Assembly: GCA_910585435.1 (NCBI GenBank)
Contig: CAJUEJ010000022.1
Location: 6,254-70,253 of the forward strand
Reading direction: 5' to 3'
Origin: an uncultured Hungatella sp.
GTDB taxonomy: Bacteria; Bacillota; Clostridia; Lachnospirales; Lachnospiraceae
DNA length: 64,000 nucleotides
Shown in pieces: positions 16,041 to 24,000 of this stretch. Each line of letters starts with the position of its first letter. The first letter of the stretch is position 1. The notes below the pieces were generated by a model. It was given only the letters and a program-made list of their open reading frames with translations, made no database searches and had not been told where the DNA came from. A program made the position numbers and the translations under genes.

Positions 16041-18185
16041 ATGACAGAGGAATTATTAAAAGAGAGAAAGAAAATGCTTGGGGAGCTGGTTCACGATAAA
16101 AACTATACCCCCATGAAATTAAAGGAATTAGCCATGCTTTTAAATATTCCCAGACACCAGAGGGAAGAGCTGAAGCAGGTTCTGGATATTCTGGTATCCG
16201 AGGGAAAGATAGGTGTTTCGAAAAAGGGAAAATACGGGAAGCCTGATGAGTTTGCCCAGGCGGGAATTTTCTGCGGCCATGCCAAGGGCTTCGGCTTTGT
16301 CACTGTGGAGGGACAGACGGAAGATATATTTATTCCGGCTGAGAAAACCATGGGAGCCATGCACGGAGATCGGGTCCAGATCACTGTGGATTCGGAAAAT
16401 ACAGGGCGCAGGCAGGAAGGCGCCGTGGTACGTATTCTGGAGCATGTGAATAAAACGGTGGTGGGATATTATCAGAAGAATAAAAGCTTTGGCTTTGTGC
16501 TGCCGGACAACCAGAAGCTGAGCCAGGATATTTTTATCCCTCAGGGAATGGATATGGGAGCGGTCACCGGCCATAAAGTGGTGGCAGAGATTACGGACTT
16601 TGGCGGGGACAAGAAAAAGCCGGAGGGGATAATCAAAGAGATTATCGGCCATGTCAACGATCCGGGAACGGATATTTTATCTATTATCAAGGCCTACGGG
16701 CTGCCGGAGGAATTTCCAGAGGAAGTGATGAAGCAGGCCATGTGGACACCGGACGTGGTAGACGGCAGAGAGCTGGAGGGGAGACTGGATCTGCGCCACC
16801 TTCCCACAGTAACCATTGACGGCGAGGATGCCAAGGATTTGGATGATGCCGTCACGATTTCCAGGGAAAATGAGAATCACTATACCCTGGGGGTTCATAT
16901 TGCAGATGTGACCCATTATGTGCAGGAGGATTCGGCTCTGGATAAGGAGGCTCTTAAAAGGGGAACCAGCGTGTATCTGGTAGACCGGGTGATCCCCATG
17001 CTTCCCCATAAGCTGTCCAACGGCATCTGTTCCCTGAATGCAGGGACTGACCGTCTGGCCCTCAGCTGCATCATGGAGATCGACGGGAAAGGCAATGTCA
17101 TCGGCCACCAGATCGGGGAGAGTGTGATTCAGGTTGATAGGCGCATGACCTACACGGCAGTAAATGCCATTGTGACGGATCAGGATCCGGAGACTATGGA
17201 GGAGTACCGGGATTTTTGCGGCATGTTCTTTCTCATGAAGGAGCTGGCGGAGATCCTCAGGGAAAAAAGAAGGCAGAGAGGCTCCATCGATTTTGATTTT
17301 CCGGAGAGCAAGATTGTCCTGGATAGCAAGGGAAGGCCTGTGGAGATCAAGCCTTATGAGCGCAATGCAGCAACAAGAATTATTGAAGATTTCATGCTTA
17401 TCGCCAATGAAACCATTGCTGAGGACTGTTTCTGGCAGGAATTGCCTTTTGTGTACCGTACCCACGATATACCGGATTCGGAGAAGATGAAACGGCTGGG
17501 AACCTTTATCAACAATTTCGGCTACACCATCCGTACCCAGAATGGGGAGGTTCACCCCAAGGAGCTTCAAAAGCTGCTGGATAAGATTGAAGGTACGCCG
17601 GAGGAGGCGCTTATCAGCCGTCTGACCCTCCGCTCCATGCGGCAGGCAAAATACACCGTTGTCTGTACCGGACATTTCGGGCTGGCGGCCAACTATTATA
17701 CCCATTTTACATCCCCTATCCGCCGGTATCCGGATCTGCAGATTCACCGGATTATCAAGGAGAATTTAAAGGCAGGGCTGGGAGAGAAGAGGGTTTCCCA
17801 CTACGAGAGGATTTTGCCGGAGGTGGCTAAGCAGTGCTCGGCTATGGAGAGGAGAGCCGACGAGGCGGAGCGGGAGACCGACAAGCTGAAGAAATGTGAG
17901 TATATGTCCCGGTTTATGGGAGAGCAGTTTATAGGCGCCATTTCCAGCGTTACCAGCTGGGGGCTTTACGTGGAGCTGCCTAACACGGTGGAAGGCCTGG
18001 TGCGGGTCAGTGATCTGACAGAGGATTATTTTGTCTTTGACGAGGCCAACATGGAGCTGGTGGGAGAGCTGACCAATATCCGGTATAAGCTGGGGCAGAA
18101 GGTTATCGTGGAGGTGGCCGGCACGGATAAGCTGACGCGGACCATTGATTTTAAGATGATTGGAAGTCCTGAGAAGACGGAGTGA
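16041..18185 (+). CDS. rnr: Ribonuclease R
   Basis: 714 residues, the normal size. Order: N-terminal winged-helix-like region (1-70), cold-shock domains (about 75-215), RNB catalytic domain (about 245-575) with TIDGEDAKDLDDAVTI carrying the metal-binding aspartates, then an S1 domain (about 628-708). It is a processive 3'-5' exonuclease that degrades structured RNA and acts with tmRNA/SmpB on stalled messages. AGGGAAC precedes the ATG. It lies just ahead of smpB, as in most Firmicutes, and the two are probably one transcript. Confidence 0.97.
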   Translation: MTEELLKERKKMLGELVHDKNYTPMKLKELAMLLNIPRHQREELKQVLDILVSEGKIGVSKKGKYGKPDEFAQAGIFCGHAKGFGFVTVEGQTEDIFIPAEKTMGAMHGDRVQITVDSENTGRRQEGAVVRILEHVNKTVVGYYQKNKSFGFVLPDNQKLSQDIFIPQGMDMGAVTGHKVVAEITDFGGDKKKPEGIIKEIIGHVNDPGTDILSIIKAYGLPEEFPEEVMKQAMWTPDVVDGRELEGRLDLRHLPTVTIDGEDAKDLDDAVTISRENENHYTLGVHIADVTHYVQEDSALDKEALKRGTSVYLVDRVIPMLPHKLSNGICSLNAGTDRLALSCIMEIDGKGNVIGHQIGESVIQVDRRMTYTAVNAIVTDQDPETMEEYRDFCGMFFLMKELAEILREKRRQRGSIDFDFPESKIVLDSKGRPVEIKPYERNAATRIIEDFMLIANETIAEDCFWQELPFVYRTHDIPDSEKMKRLGTFINNFGYTIRTQNGEVHPKELQKLLDKIEGTPEEALISRLTLRSMRQAKYTVVCTGHFGLAANYYTHFTSPIRRYPDLQIHRIIKENLKAGLGEKRVSHYERILPEVAKQCSAMERRADEAERETDKLKKCEYMSRFMGEQFIGAISSVTSWGLYVELPNTVEGLVRVSDLTEDYFVFDEANMELVGELTNIRYKLGQKVIVEVAGTDKLTRTIDFKMIGSPEKTE

Positions 18186-18209
18186 TGTTTGGAGGGAGGA
18201 TAGACTGGT

Positions 18210-18674
18210 ATGGGAAAAGAATCGACGAAACTGATTGCCAACAACAAAAAGGCATACCATGATTATTTTATAGAGGATAAATACGAGGCAGGCATCGAAC
18301 TGTTTGGTACAGAGGTAAAGTCCATACGCATGGGAAAGTGCAGCATCAAGGAGGCGTTTATCCGGATTGAAAAGGGGGAGGTGTATATTTACGGTATGCA
18401 CATCAATCCTTATGAGAAGGGGAATATTTTTAACAAGGATCCGCTGCGGGTGCGGAAGCTTCTGCTGCACAGGGCAGAGATCAACAGGCTTTTGGCAAAG
18501 GCAACAGAGAAAGGGTATACCCTGGTGCCTTTGCAGGTATATTTTAAGGGCAGCCTGGTGAAAGTGGAGGTGGGGATGGCCCGGGGGAAAAAGCTGTATG
18601 ATAAGCGGGACGACATCTCCAAGAAGGATCAGAAGAGAGAGATTGAGAGGGAGTTTAAGCAGACGTTTCGGTGA
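18210..18674 (+). CDS. smpB: SsrA-binding protein SmpB
   Basis: 154 residues. Typical openings IANNKKAYHDYFIEDKYEAGIEL and GTEVKSIRMGKCSIKEAF, the core YTLVPLQVYFKGSLVKVEVG, and the basic tail KLYDKRDDISKKDQKREIERE that enters the mRNA channel. It binds tmRNA and delivers it to stalled ribosomes. Here the tmRNA gene, usually next to smpB, lies 12 kb downstream (30775-31111). A terminator follows the gene. Confidence 0.98.
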   Translation: MGKESTKLIANNKKAYHDYFIEDKYEAGIELFGTEVKSIRMGKCSIKEAFIRIEKGEVYIYGMHINPYEKGNIFNKDPLRVRKLLLHRAEINRLLAKATEKGYTLVPLQVYFKGSLVKVEVGMARGKKLYDKRDDISKKDQKREIEREFKQTFR

Positions 18675-18708
18675 GGGACGGATGGCTGGCGGATAACCAT
18701 ATATCATA

Positions 18709-18741
18709 AAAGGGTGCTGACTGATAGACGTTGCACCCTTT
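18709..18741 (+). terminator. Terminator after smpB
   Basis: AAAGGGTGC (18709-18717) pairs with GCACCCTTT (18733-18741). The T-tract is short (TTTATTTG), so efficiency is uncertain; it could act for the convergent small gene as well. Confidence 0.65.
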
Positions 18742-18759
18742 ATTTGCTGCTATTTAATT

Positions 18760-18951
18760 CTACTCTTTGATTCTGTCAATGTCTGTCAGATTAACACCAC
18801 TAACATTTAAAATAGCTTTTAAAGACAGATATTTCTTTTTTAATCTGTCATATGTTTCTTTGGCATTTTCTTTTTTTGCCAATAACATATACTCTTGTAT
18901 TTCCTCAAAATCGTCAATAGCTGCCTTCATAATTTCAAGACCGTTTGGCAT
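18760..18951 (-). CDS. Small acidic helical protein of unknown function
   Basis: 63 residues from an ATG preceded by GGGAGGTGATCC; a TTG further upstream overlaps that site and is not used. The sequence (MPNGLEIMKAAIDDFEEIQEYML…DIDRIKE) predicts two or three helices, charged, with no cysteines and no signal. I recognise no family. The base composition is more AT-rich than the neighbouring housekeeping genes, suggesting acquisition. It lies right after smpB, at the edge of the block that separates smpB from ssrA. An upstream frame (19009-19098) may be the tail of a former partner gene. Confidence 0.6.
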   Translation of the reverse strand: MPNGLEIMKAAIDDFEEIQEYMLLAKKENAKETYDRLKKKYLSLKAILNVSGVNLTDIDRIKE

Positions 18952-19008
18952 CGGATCACCTCCCAATTATGAAAAATACTACTTGTATCATAATGTAGTA
19001 TACCATAA

Positions 19009-19098
19009 TCAAGTAGCAAAGTCTATCAACTTTCTAGCCATTTCTGAATCCCGGCATGTTACTGTTATCGCTTTTTCACATCTACCGTATCTTATTTT
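19009..19098 (-). pseudogene. Possible 3' remnant of a lost gene
   Basis: A 29-codon open stretch without a start (KIRYGRCEKAITVT, then SEMARKLIDFAT, stop) reads like a real protein end but is cut off by a stop codon upstream. It directly precedes the small gene at 18760-18951 on the same strand. Could be chance; low confidence. Confidence 0.25.
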
Positions 19099-19202
19099 TT
19101 AGACGATTTGAGTCTAAAACAGAAAGGGGAATAGGGTTGCAAAAAGAGGCAGAACAGGGTATTATGGGTTTATGAATAAAAGAACTATAAAGGAGTATTA
19201 AC

Positions 19203-20645
19203 GTGGGATTTTCAGTAAATGTAGACGTATCCGTAATCGCCGTATTCCTGCAGGGGATTTTCAGCTTTTTCTCCCCCTGTGTCCTTCCCCTTCTGCCTCT
19301 TTATATCGGTTACCTGTCAGGCGGCACCAGGACCGTGGGAGAGGACGGAAGGGTTCGCTACAACCGGGGGAAGGTTATGGGAAACACGGTGTTTTTTGTG
19401 TTTGGAATCAGCTTTGCTTTCCTTCTGTTAGGGTTGGGGATGACGGCTGTGGGAAGCTTTTTTCACCGGAACCAGCTGTGGTTTACCAGAATCGGAGGCA
19501 TGTTTATCTTTCTTCTTGGCCTGTATCAGCTGGGGGTGTTCGGTTCCTCTTCGGTGCTGGGGAAGGAGAGACGGCTTCCCATCCGGCTGGATACCATGGC
19601 AGTGTCGCCGGTGGTTGCTTTTGTCATGGGATTTACGTTCAGCTTTGCGTGGACTCCCTGTGTAGGGCCTGTCCTGGCAAGCGTACTGATTATGGCGGCT
19701 TCTGCCGGTACACAGGCGGCGGGAATCCTGCTCATAGGTGTGTATACCTTAGGGTTTGTCCTGCCTTTTTTGGCGGCGGGGTTATTTGCCGCTTCTCTGT
19801 TGAATTTCTTTAAAAAGCACAATCGGGTGGTACAGTATACGGTGAAGGCAGGCGGAATCCTGATGGTGATCATAGGCGTTATGATGTTTACGGGAACCAT
19901 GAGCTCTGTAAGCGGTGTGTTGTCCGGAAACGATTCTTCCGGGCCGGGGGCAGCCCAGGGGCAGGAGGAGTCCGGCCAGGGGCAGAAGGAATTCGGCCAG
20001 GGACAACAGGAAATCCAGGGGCAGCAGGAGTCCGGCCAGGGACAACAGGGAGCACGGGGGCAGCAGGAGTCCGGCCAGGGATACCAGGAGCCTCAGGGGG
20101 AACAAAAGCCTCAGGGGCAGAATGAAAGCCAGGGGGATGCCAAGTCCCGGTCGGAAGATCATCCGGAGGCCGGAGAGGACGGGCAGGCGGAACCGGTTCT
20201 GCCGCCAGCGATTGACTTTACCTTGACAGATCAGTATGGGAACACCCACACCCTGTCGGATTACCAGGGAAAAACTGTATTCTTGAATTTCTGGGCTACC
20301 TGGTGTCCGCCCTGCCGGGCGGAGATGCCGGACATTCAGAAGATTTATGATTCTTATAAGGAGAATGAGGACGATTCCCTGGTTGTCCTGGGAGTTGCAA
20401 GCCCGGGGCAGGGAAGGGAGACGAACAAAGAAGGAATCACCGATTTTCTGGAGGAAAACGGCTATACCTATCCGGTGCTGATGGATGAATCCGGCCAGGT
20501 GTTTACAAGCTACGGGGTGTATTCCCTGCCTACCACCTTTATGATCGACAAGGACGGCAATGTGTTCGGATATATAAGCGGGCAGCTGGACGAAGAGATC
20601 ATGCGGGATATTATTAAGCAGACCATGGATGGGAAGCGGCGATAG
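19203..20645 (+). CDS. CcdA-thioredoxin fusion (membrane thiol reductase plus TlpA-like domain)
   Basis: 480 residues from GTG 19203 (AAGGAG upstream). Residues 1-240 are a six-helix CcdA/DsbD transmembrane domain with the redox cysteines in FSPCVLPLLPLYIGYL and AWTPCVGPVL. A Gln/Gly/Glu repeat linker (about 250-315) follows. Residues 330-480 form a TlpA/ResA-type thioredoxin domain with WCPPC (Cys368/Cys371) and the cis-Pro loop SLPTTFMID. It would carry reducing power from cytoplasmic thioredoxin to extracytoplasmic proteins in one polypeptide. The two domains are usually separate proteins. Stand-alone gene in the block between smpB and ssrA. Confidence 0.9.
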   Translation: MGFSVNVDVSVIAVFLQGIFSFFSPCVLPLLPLYIGYLSGGTRTVGEDGRVRYNRGKVMGNTVFFVFGISFAFLLLGLGMTAVGSFFHRNQLWFTRIGGMFIFLLGLYQLGVFGSSSVLGKERRLPIRLDTMAVSPVVAFVMGFTFSFAWTPCVGPVLASVLIMAASAGTQAAGILLIGVYTLGFVLPFLAAGLFAASLLNFFKKHNRVVQYTVKAGGILMVIIGVMMFTGTMSSVSGVLSGNDSSGPGAAQGQEESGQGQKEFGQGQQEIQGQQESGQGQQGARGQQESGQGYQEPQGEQKPQGQNESQGDAKSRSEDHPEAGEDGQAEPVLPPAIDFTLTDQYGNTHTLSDYQGKTVFLNFWATWCPPCRAEMPDIQKIYDSYKENEDDSLVVLGVASPGQGRETNKEGITDFLEENGYTYPVLMDESGQVFTSYGVYSLPTTFMIDKDGNVFGYISGQLDEEIMRDIIKQTMDGKRR

Positions 20646-20819
20646 AAGGAAAACGGCGATAGAAGGGAAATGAACGCAGAGATGGATTGACCGTTTTTCC
20701 ATGCCTTTTTGATGGATTGTCCATGTCGTTTTTTTCATGATAATGTTATGATGAAACCACAAAAGACAACGACAGAAGTTACAAAGGGATTGTGGATTGA
20801 TTTTATCAAGGAGGACAAC

Positions 20820-22217
20820 ATGAAGAAAACGAAAAAAATACTTGCACTGGCTCTTGCCGGAATGATGGCTGCATCTGCACTGGCAGGCTGCTCTGGCTCT
20901 GGCGGGAAAGAAGAGACCCAGGCCACGACAGCTCCCCAGACCCAGGCCCAGGAAACAAAAGCCCCGGAGACCAAAAAGGAGGAGGAAAGCTCCCAGGCCC
21001 AGGAAACCACAGACGGCGGGTGGGAGTATAAAGAAGCCACCCTGTCACTGCTGATTGACAACAACGTATCCTTAGACGGGCTGAACGCGGTGTGCGATTT
21101 GGCCAAGGAAAAGCTGGGCATCACCATTGAGATCGAGTACAAGGTAGACGACAGCGTGTTAAAGACCAGGCTTGCTTCCGGTGAGATGACGGATCTGCTG
21201 GTATATAATTCCGGCGCATTGCTTGGAGCCTTGAACCCTTCGGAGTATTTTATGGATTTAAGCAATGAAGCCTTTGTGGACAAATACGATGATACCTACA
21301 AAGCTTCCGTTACGGTTGACGGTGTGGTGTACGGTGTTCCCTTTGCCTCCACACAGGCTGGAGCCGTTATGTATTATAAACCGATTTATGAAAAGCTGGG
21401 ACTTACAGTCCCTCATACATGGGAAGAGTTTTTAGCTAACTGTGAGGCAGTAAAGGCAGCAGGAGAGACAGCCTACATCAGCTGCACGGCGAAAAAGTCT
21501 ATGACCCAGGTGCTGTTTTTGGGAGACCACTACAATGTGACTGCTGAGAATCCGGATTTTGTCAGTGCCTTTGAGAAGGGCGAGGCAAAGTATGCGACAG
21601 ATCCGGCAGCATTGAAAAGCTGGAAAAAATATGAGGATGTGCTTCCCTATCTGCAGGAAGGCCACACGGCCACTACGTATGACGAGGCCTGTGATATGCT
21701 GGCTGACGGCCAGGGAGCTCACTGGATCTGTCTGACTCAGGCCTTGTCCAATATCTATTCTCTGTACGGCGAGGAGGCTGTAAACAACATCGGTGTATTC
21801 GGAGTCCCGGGAGACGATCCGGATAATCACGGATTGACTGTATGGATGCCAAACTCTCTGTACGGAAGCCTGAATTCAGAAAAGAAAGACGATATTCTGC
21901 GGTTTATGGAGTTCTATATTTCGGATGAGGCATTGAATGCCTATGCAGGCGCCATTCTTCCTGACGGTCCGTACTGTATCAAAGGGTATTCGCTCCCGGA
22001 TAATTCTTATGACGCTGTCAAGAATGACATGCAGGCATATTTTGACGCAGGAAAGACTGCGGTTGCCATGGAATTTGAGACAGCCGTAAAAGGAGCAAAC
22101 TGTTCTGTTACCACTCAGTCTCTGATTTCCGGGCTGACTACCGGGGATGCGGCAGCTGCGGATTATGACGAGGATTGTAAGCTGCAGGCGGTTCAGCTGG
22201 GGCTTGACTGGAAATAG
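20820..22217 (+). CDS. Lipoprotein solute-binding protein, family 1
   Basis: 465 residues. ATG 20820 (AAGGAGG upstream) gives a textbook lipoprotein signal: MKKTKKILALALAGMMAASA, then LAGC (Cys about 24). A Thr/Gln/Glu/Lys-rich tether (about 30-65) precedes the SBP_bac_1 fold, which has VDDSVLKTRLASGEMTDLLVYNS, GVPFASTQAGAVMYYKPIYEKLGL and PHTWEEFLANC. It supplies the two permeases downstream. A terminator between this gene and the permeases should make it the most abundant product of the locus. The adjacent GH106-like glycosidase suggests a plant or host glycan fragment as ligand. Confidence 0.93.
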   Translation: MKKTKKILALALAGMMAASALAGCSGSGGKEETQATTAPQTQAQETKAPETKKEEESSQAQETTDGGWEYKEATLSLLIDNNVSLDGLNAVCDLAKEKLGITIEIEYKVDDSVLKTRLASGEMTDLLVYNSGALLGALNPSEYFMDLSNEAFVDKYDDTYKASVTVDGVVYGVPFASTQAGAVMYYKPIYEKLGLTVPHTWEEFLANCEAVKAAGETAYISCTAKKSMTQVLFLGDHYNVTAENPDFVSAFEKGEAKYATDPAALKSWKKYEDVLPYLQEGHTATTYDEACDMLADGQGAHWICLTQALSNIYSLYGEEAVNNIGVFGVPGDDPDNHGLTVWMPNSLYGSLNSEKKDDILRFMEFYISDEALNAYAGAILPDGPYCIKGYSLPDNSYDAVKNDMQAYFDAGKTAVAMEFETAVKGANCSVTTQSLISGLTTGDAAAADYDEDCKLQAVQLGLDWK

Positions 22218-22223
22218 GATTTA

Positions 22224-22251
22224 GGGGCGTATGAAATACGCCCCCTTTTTT
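22224..22251 (+). terminator. Attenuating terminator between binding protein and permease genes
   Basis: GGGGCGTAT / ATACGCCCC nine-bp stem with a GAA loop, followed by C and six T. It would end most transcripts after the binding-protein gene while read-through feeds the permeases, a common stoichiometry device in ABC operons. Confidence 0.82.
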
Positions 22252-22268
22252 GAAAGCAGGTGAGCGGA

Positions 22269-23123
22269 TTGAGACAGAAAAAAAGATATTCGGGGTGGTT
22301 TATGGCTCCCACCATGGTGATTTTTATTACACTTTTCATACTCCCCCTTGTTATTTCCTTCTACTTCAGCCTTACAGTCTGGAGCTTTACGGACGTGACC
22401 TTTGTGGGACTTGAGAATTTCAAAATGTTTTTAAAGGACAGGGCTTTAAGCCACAGCCTTGTGAATACATTTGTGTATTCTTTTATGACCTGCGGTGTGA
22501 AGGTGGTGCTGGGATTTTTTCTTGCCGTATACCTGACATCCCATATAAAGCTGAAGAGGACGCTGCGCTCGGTTGTATTTTTTCCCCACCTTGTCAGCTC
22601 TGTGGCGGTGGGAATCACATTTACAGCCCTTATGCACCCGTCCAGAGGCCTGATTAACAAGGTGATTCAGTTTTTTGGCGGCCCCTCTGTCAACTGGCTG
22701 GGGGATCCTTCCATCGCGCTGTTTTCCATCATCGGAACAGATGTGTGGAAGGGCCTGGGAGTGGCGACGGTGATTTTTATATCAGGAATCCAGGCTATTG
22801 ACAGGACTTACTACGAGGCGGCAGAGGTAGACGGGGCCAGAGGGCTCCAGATCTTACGTTACATCACCATGCCTCTGTGCCGCCCTGCCATGAATTCTGT
22901 CATTATCCTGGCACTGGTCTCAGGTATGAAATCCTTTGATTTAATCAAAGCTATGACAGAGGGAGGGCCGGGGACAGCTACGGAGGTCATCGCCCTGTCG
23001 GTGTACAAACAGTTTGCCGCCGGCTATTACGGTTTATCTACGGCAGGCAATGTGATTATGCTTGTGGTAATCGGATTGATCGCTTATCCCCTGCAGAAGT
23101 TTTTAATCAGTCGGGAAGACTAG
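22269..23123 (+). CDS. CUT1 ABC transporter permease (UgpA/LacF type)
   Basis: 284 residues if translation starts at TTG 22269, placed 5 nt after AGGTGA; GTG 22260 three codons earlier is the alternative. No in-frame ATG exists near the N-terminus. Membrane segments begin at about residue 12 (MAPTMVIFITLFILPLV). The EAA loop YYEAAEVDGARGLQILRYIT lies near 182-201 and GGPGTATEV near 235. Partner of the next gene. No ATPase in the operon. Confidence 0.92.
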   Translation: MRQKKRYSGWFMAPTMVIFITLFILPLVISFYFSLTVWSFTDVTFVGLENFKMFLKDRALSHSLVNTFVYSFMTCGVKVVLGFFLAVYLTSHIKLKRTLRSVVFFPHLVSSVAVGITFTALMHPSRGLINKVIQFFGGPSVNWLGDPSIALFSIIGTDVWKGLGVATVIFISGIQAIDRTYYEAAEVDGARGLQILRYITMPLCRPAMNSVIILALVSGMKSFDLIKAMTEGGPGTATEVIALSVYKQFAAGYYGLSTAGNVIMLVVIGLIAYPLQKFLISRED

Positions 23124-23135
23124 GAGGCGGCACAG

Positions 23136-23966
23136 ATGAATAAGAAAAAAATAAGATGTTATCTGGCTACGGCAGGCGGTGTGATTGCAGGATTTTTTAT
23201 TTTTGTGATTCCATTTTGGTTTATGCTTGTCAATGCGTTAAAGGACAGAAAGGAAGCCAATCGGCTGAGTATCGCTTTTCCGGAAAGCATCCGCCTGGAA
23301 AATTTCACGGAGGTAATCAGGGAGCAGAATTATATGCTTCTCCGGGCGTATAAAAACAGCTTTATCCTGGCTTTTTTTGCCATTATTCTTCTGATTTTAT
23401 TTTCCTCCATGGCCGGATACGTGCTTCAGAGACGGAGCGACAGGAAAATGTCTGTGGCAAATGCCCTGATCCTGGCCGGCCTTATGGTTCCGCCGGCTAT
23501 CATGCCGACCATATGGGTGCTGCAGGCCCTGAAGCTTTATAAGACCATGCCGGGAATGGTCCTCATCGAGGTGGCTCTCCACACGCCCTTTACGGTTATG
23601 CTTTACCGCGGATTTATGTCTTCTATCCCGGTGGAGCTGGAGGATGCCAGCTATATAGACGGATGCTCCGGCTGGAAAACCTTCTGGACCGTAGTGTTTC
23701 CGCTGTTAAAACCGGTGAGCGCAACTGTCACCATACTAAATGCGGTTTCGGTCTTCAATGATTTTATGAACCCTCTTTATTTCCTGCCGGGAAGCAAAAA
23801 TGTGACCCTGCAGCTGACGCTGTACAGCTTTATCGGACAGTTTTCCAGCTCTTACAATCTTTTGTTTGCGGATGTTATTTTAATTGTCCTGCCTATGTTA
23901 ATTTTGTTCTTCCTGTTAAATGACAGGATCGTGGAAGGCATGACGGCAGGAGCTGTGAAAGGCTGA
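23136..23966 (+). CDS. CUT1 ABC transporter permease (MalG type)
   Basis: 276 residues, starting 12 bp after its partner behind AGGAGG. EAA loop ELEDASYIDGCSGWKTFWTV (about 168-187) and the closing motif RIVEGMTAGAVKG are typical of the MalG family. It forms the channel with the upstream permease; the two-component genes follow 35 bp later. Confidence 0.92.
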   Translation: MNKKKIRCYLATAGGVIAGFFIFVIPFWFMLVNALKDRKEANRLSIAFPESIRLENFTEVIREQNYMLLRAYKNSFILAFFAIILLILFSSMAGYVLQRRSDRKMSVANALILAGLMVPPAIMPTIWVLQALKLYKTMPGMVLIEVALHTPFTVMLYRGFMSSIPVELEDASYIDGCSGWKTFWTVVFPLLKPVSATVTILNAVSVFNDFMNPLYFLPGSKNVTLQLTLYSFIGQFSSSYNLLFADVILIVLPMLILFFLLNDRIVEGMTAGAVKG

Positions 23967-24000
23967 GAGGGAGGCGGGAATTCCCGCGAAAGGAAAAGGC

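Noticed and set aside
16677..17747. 356-codon open frame on the minus strand
   Set aside because: Antisense to the RNB domain of ribonuclease R, with no start context.
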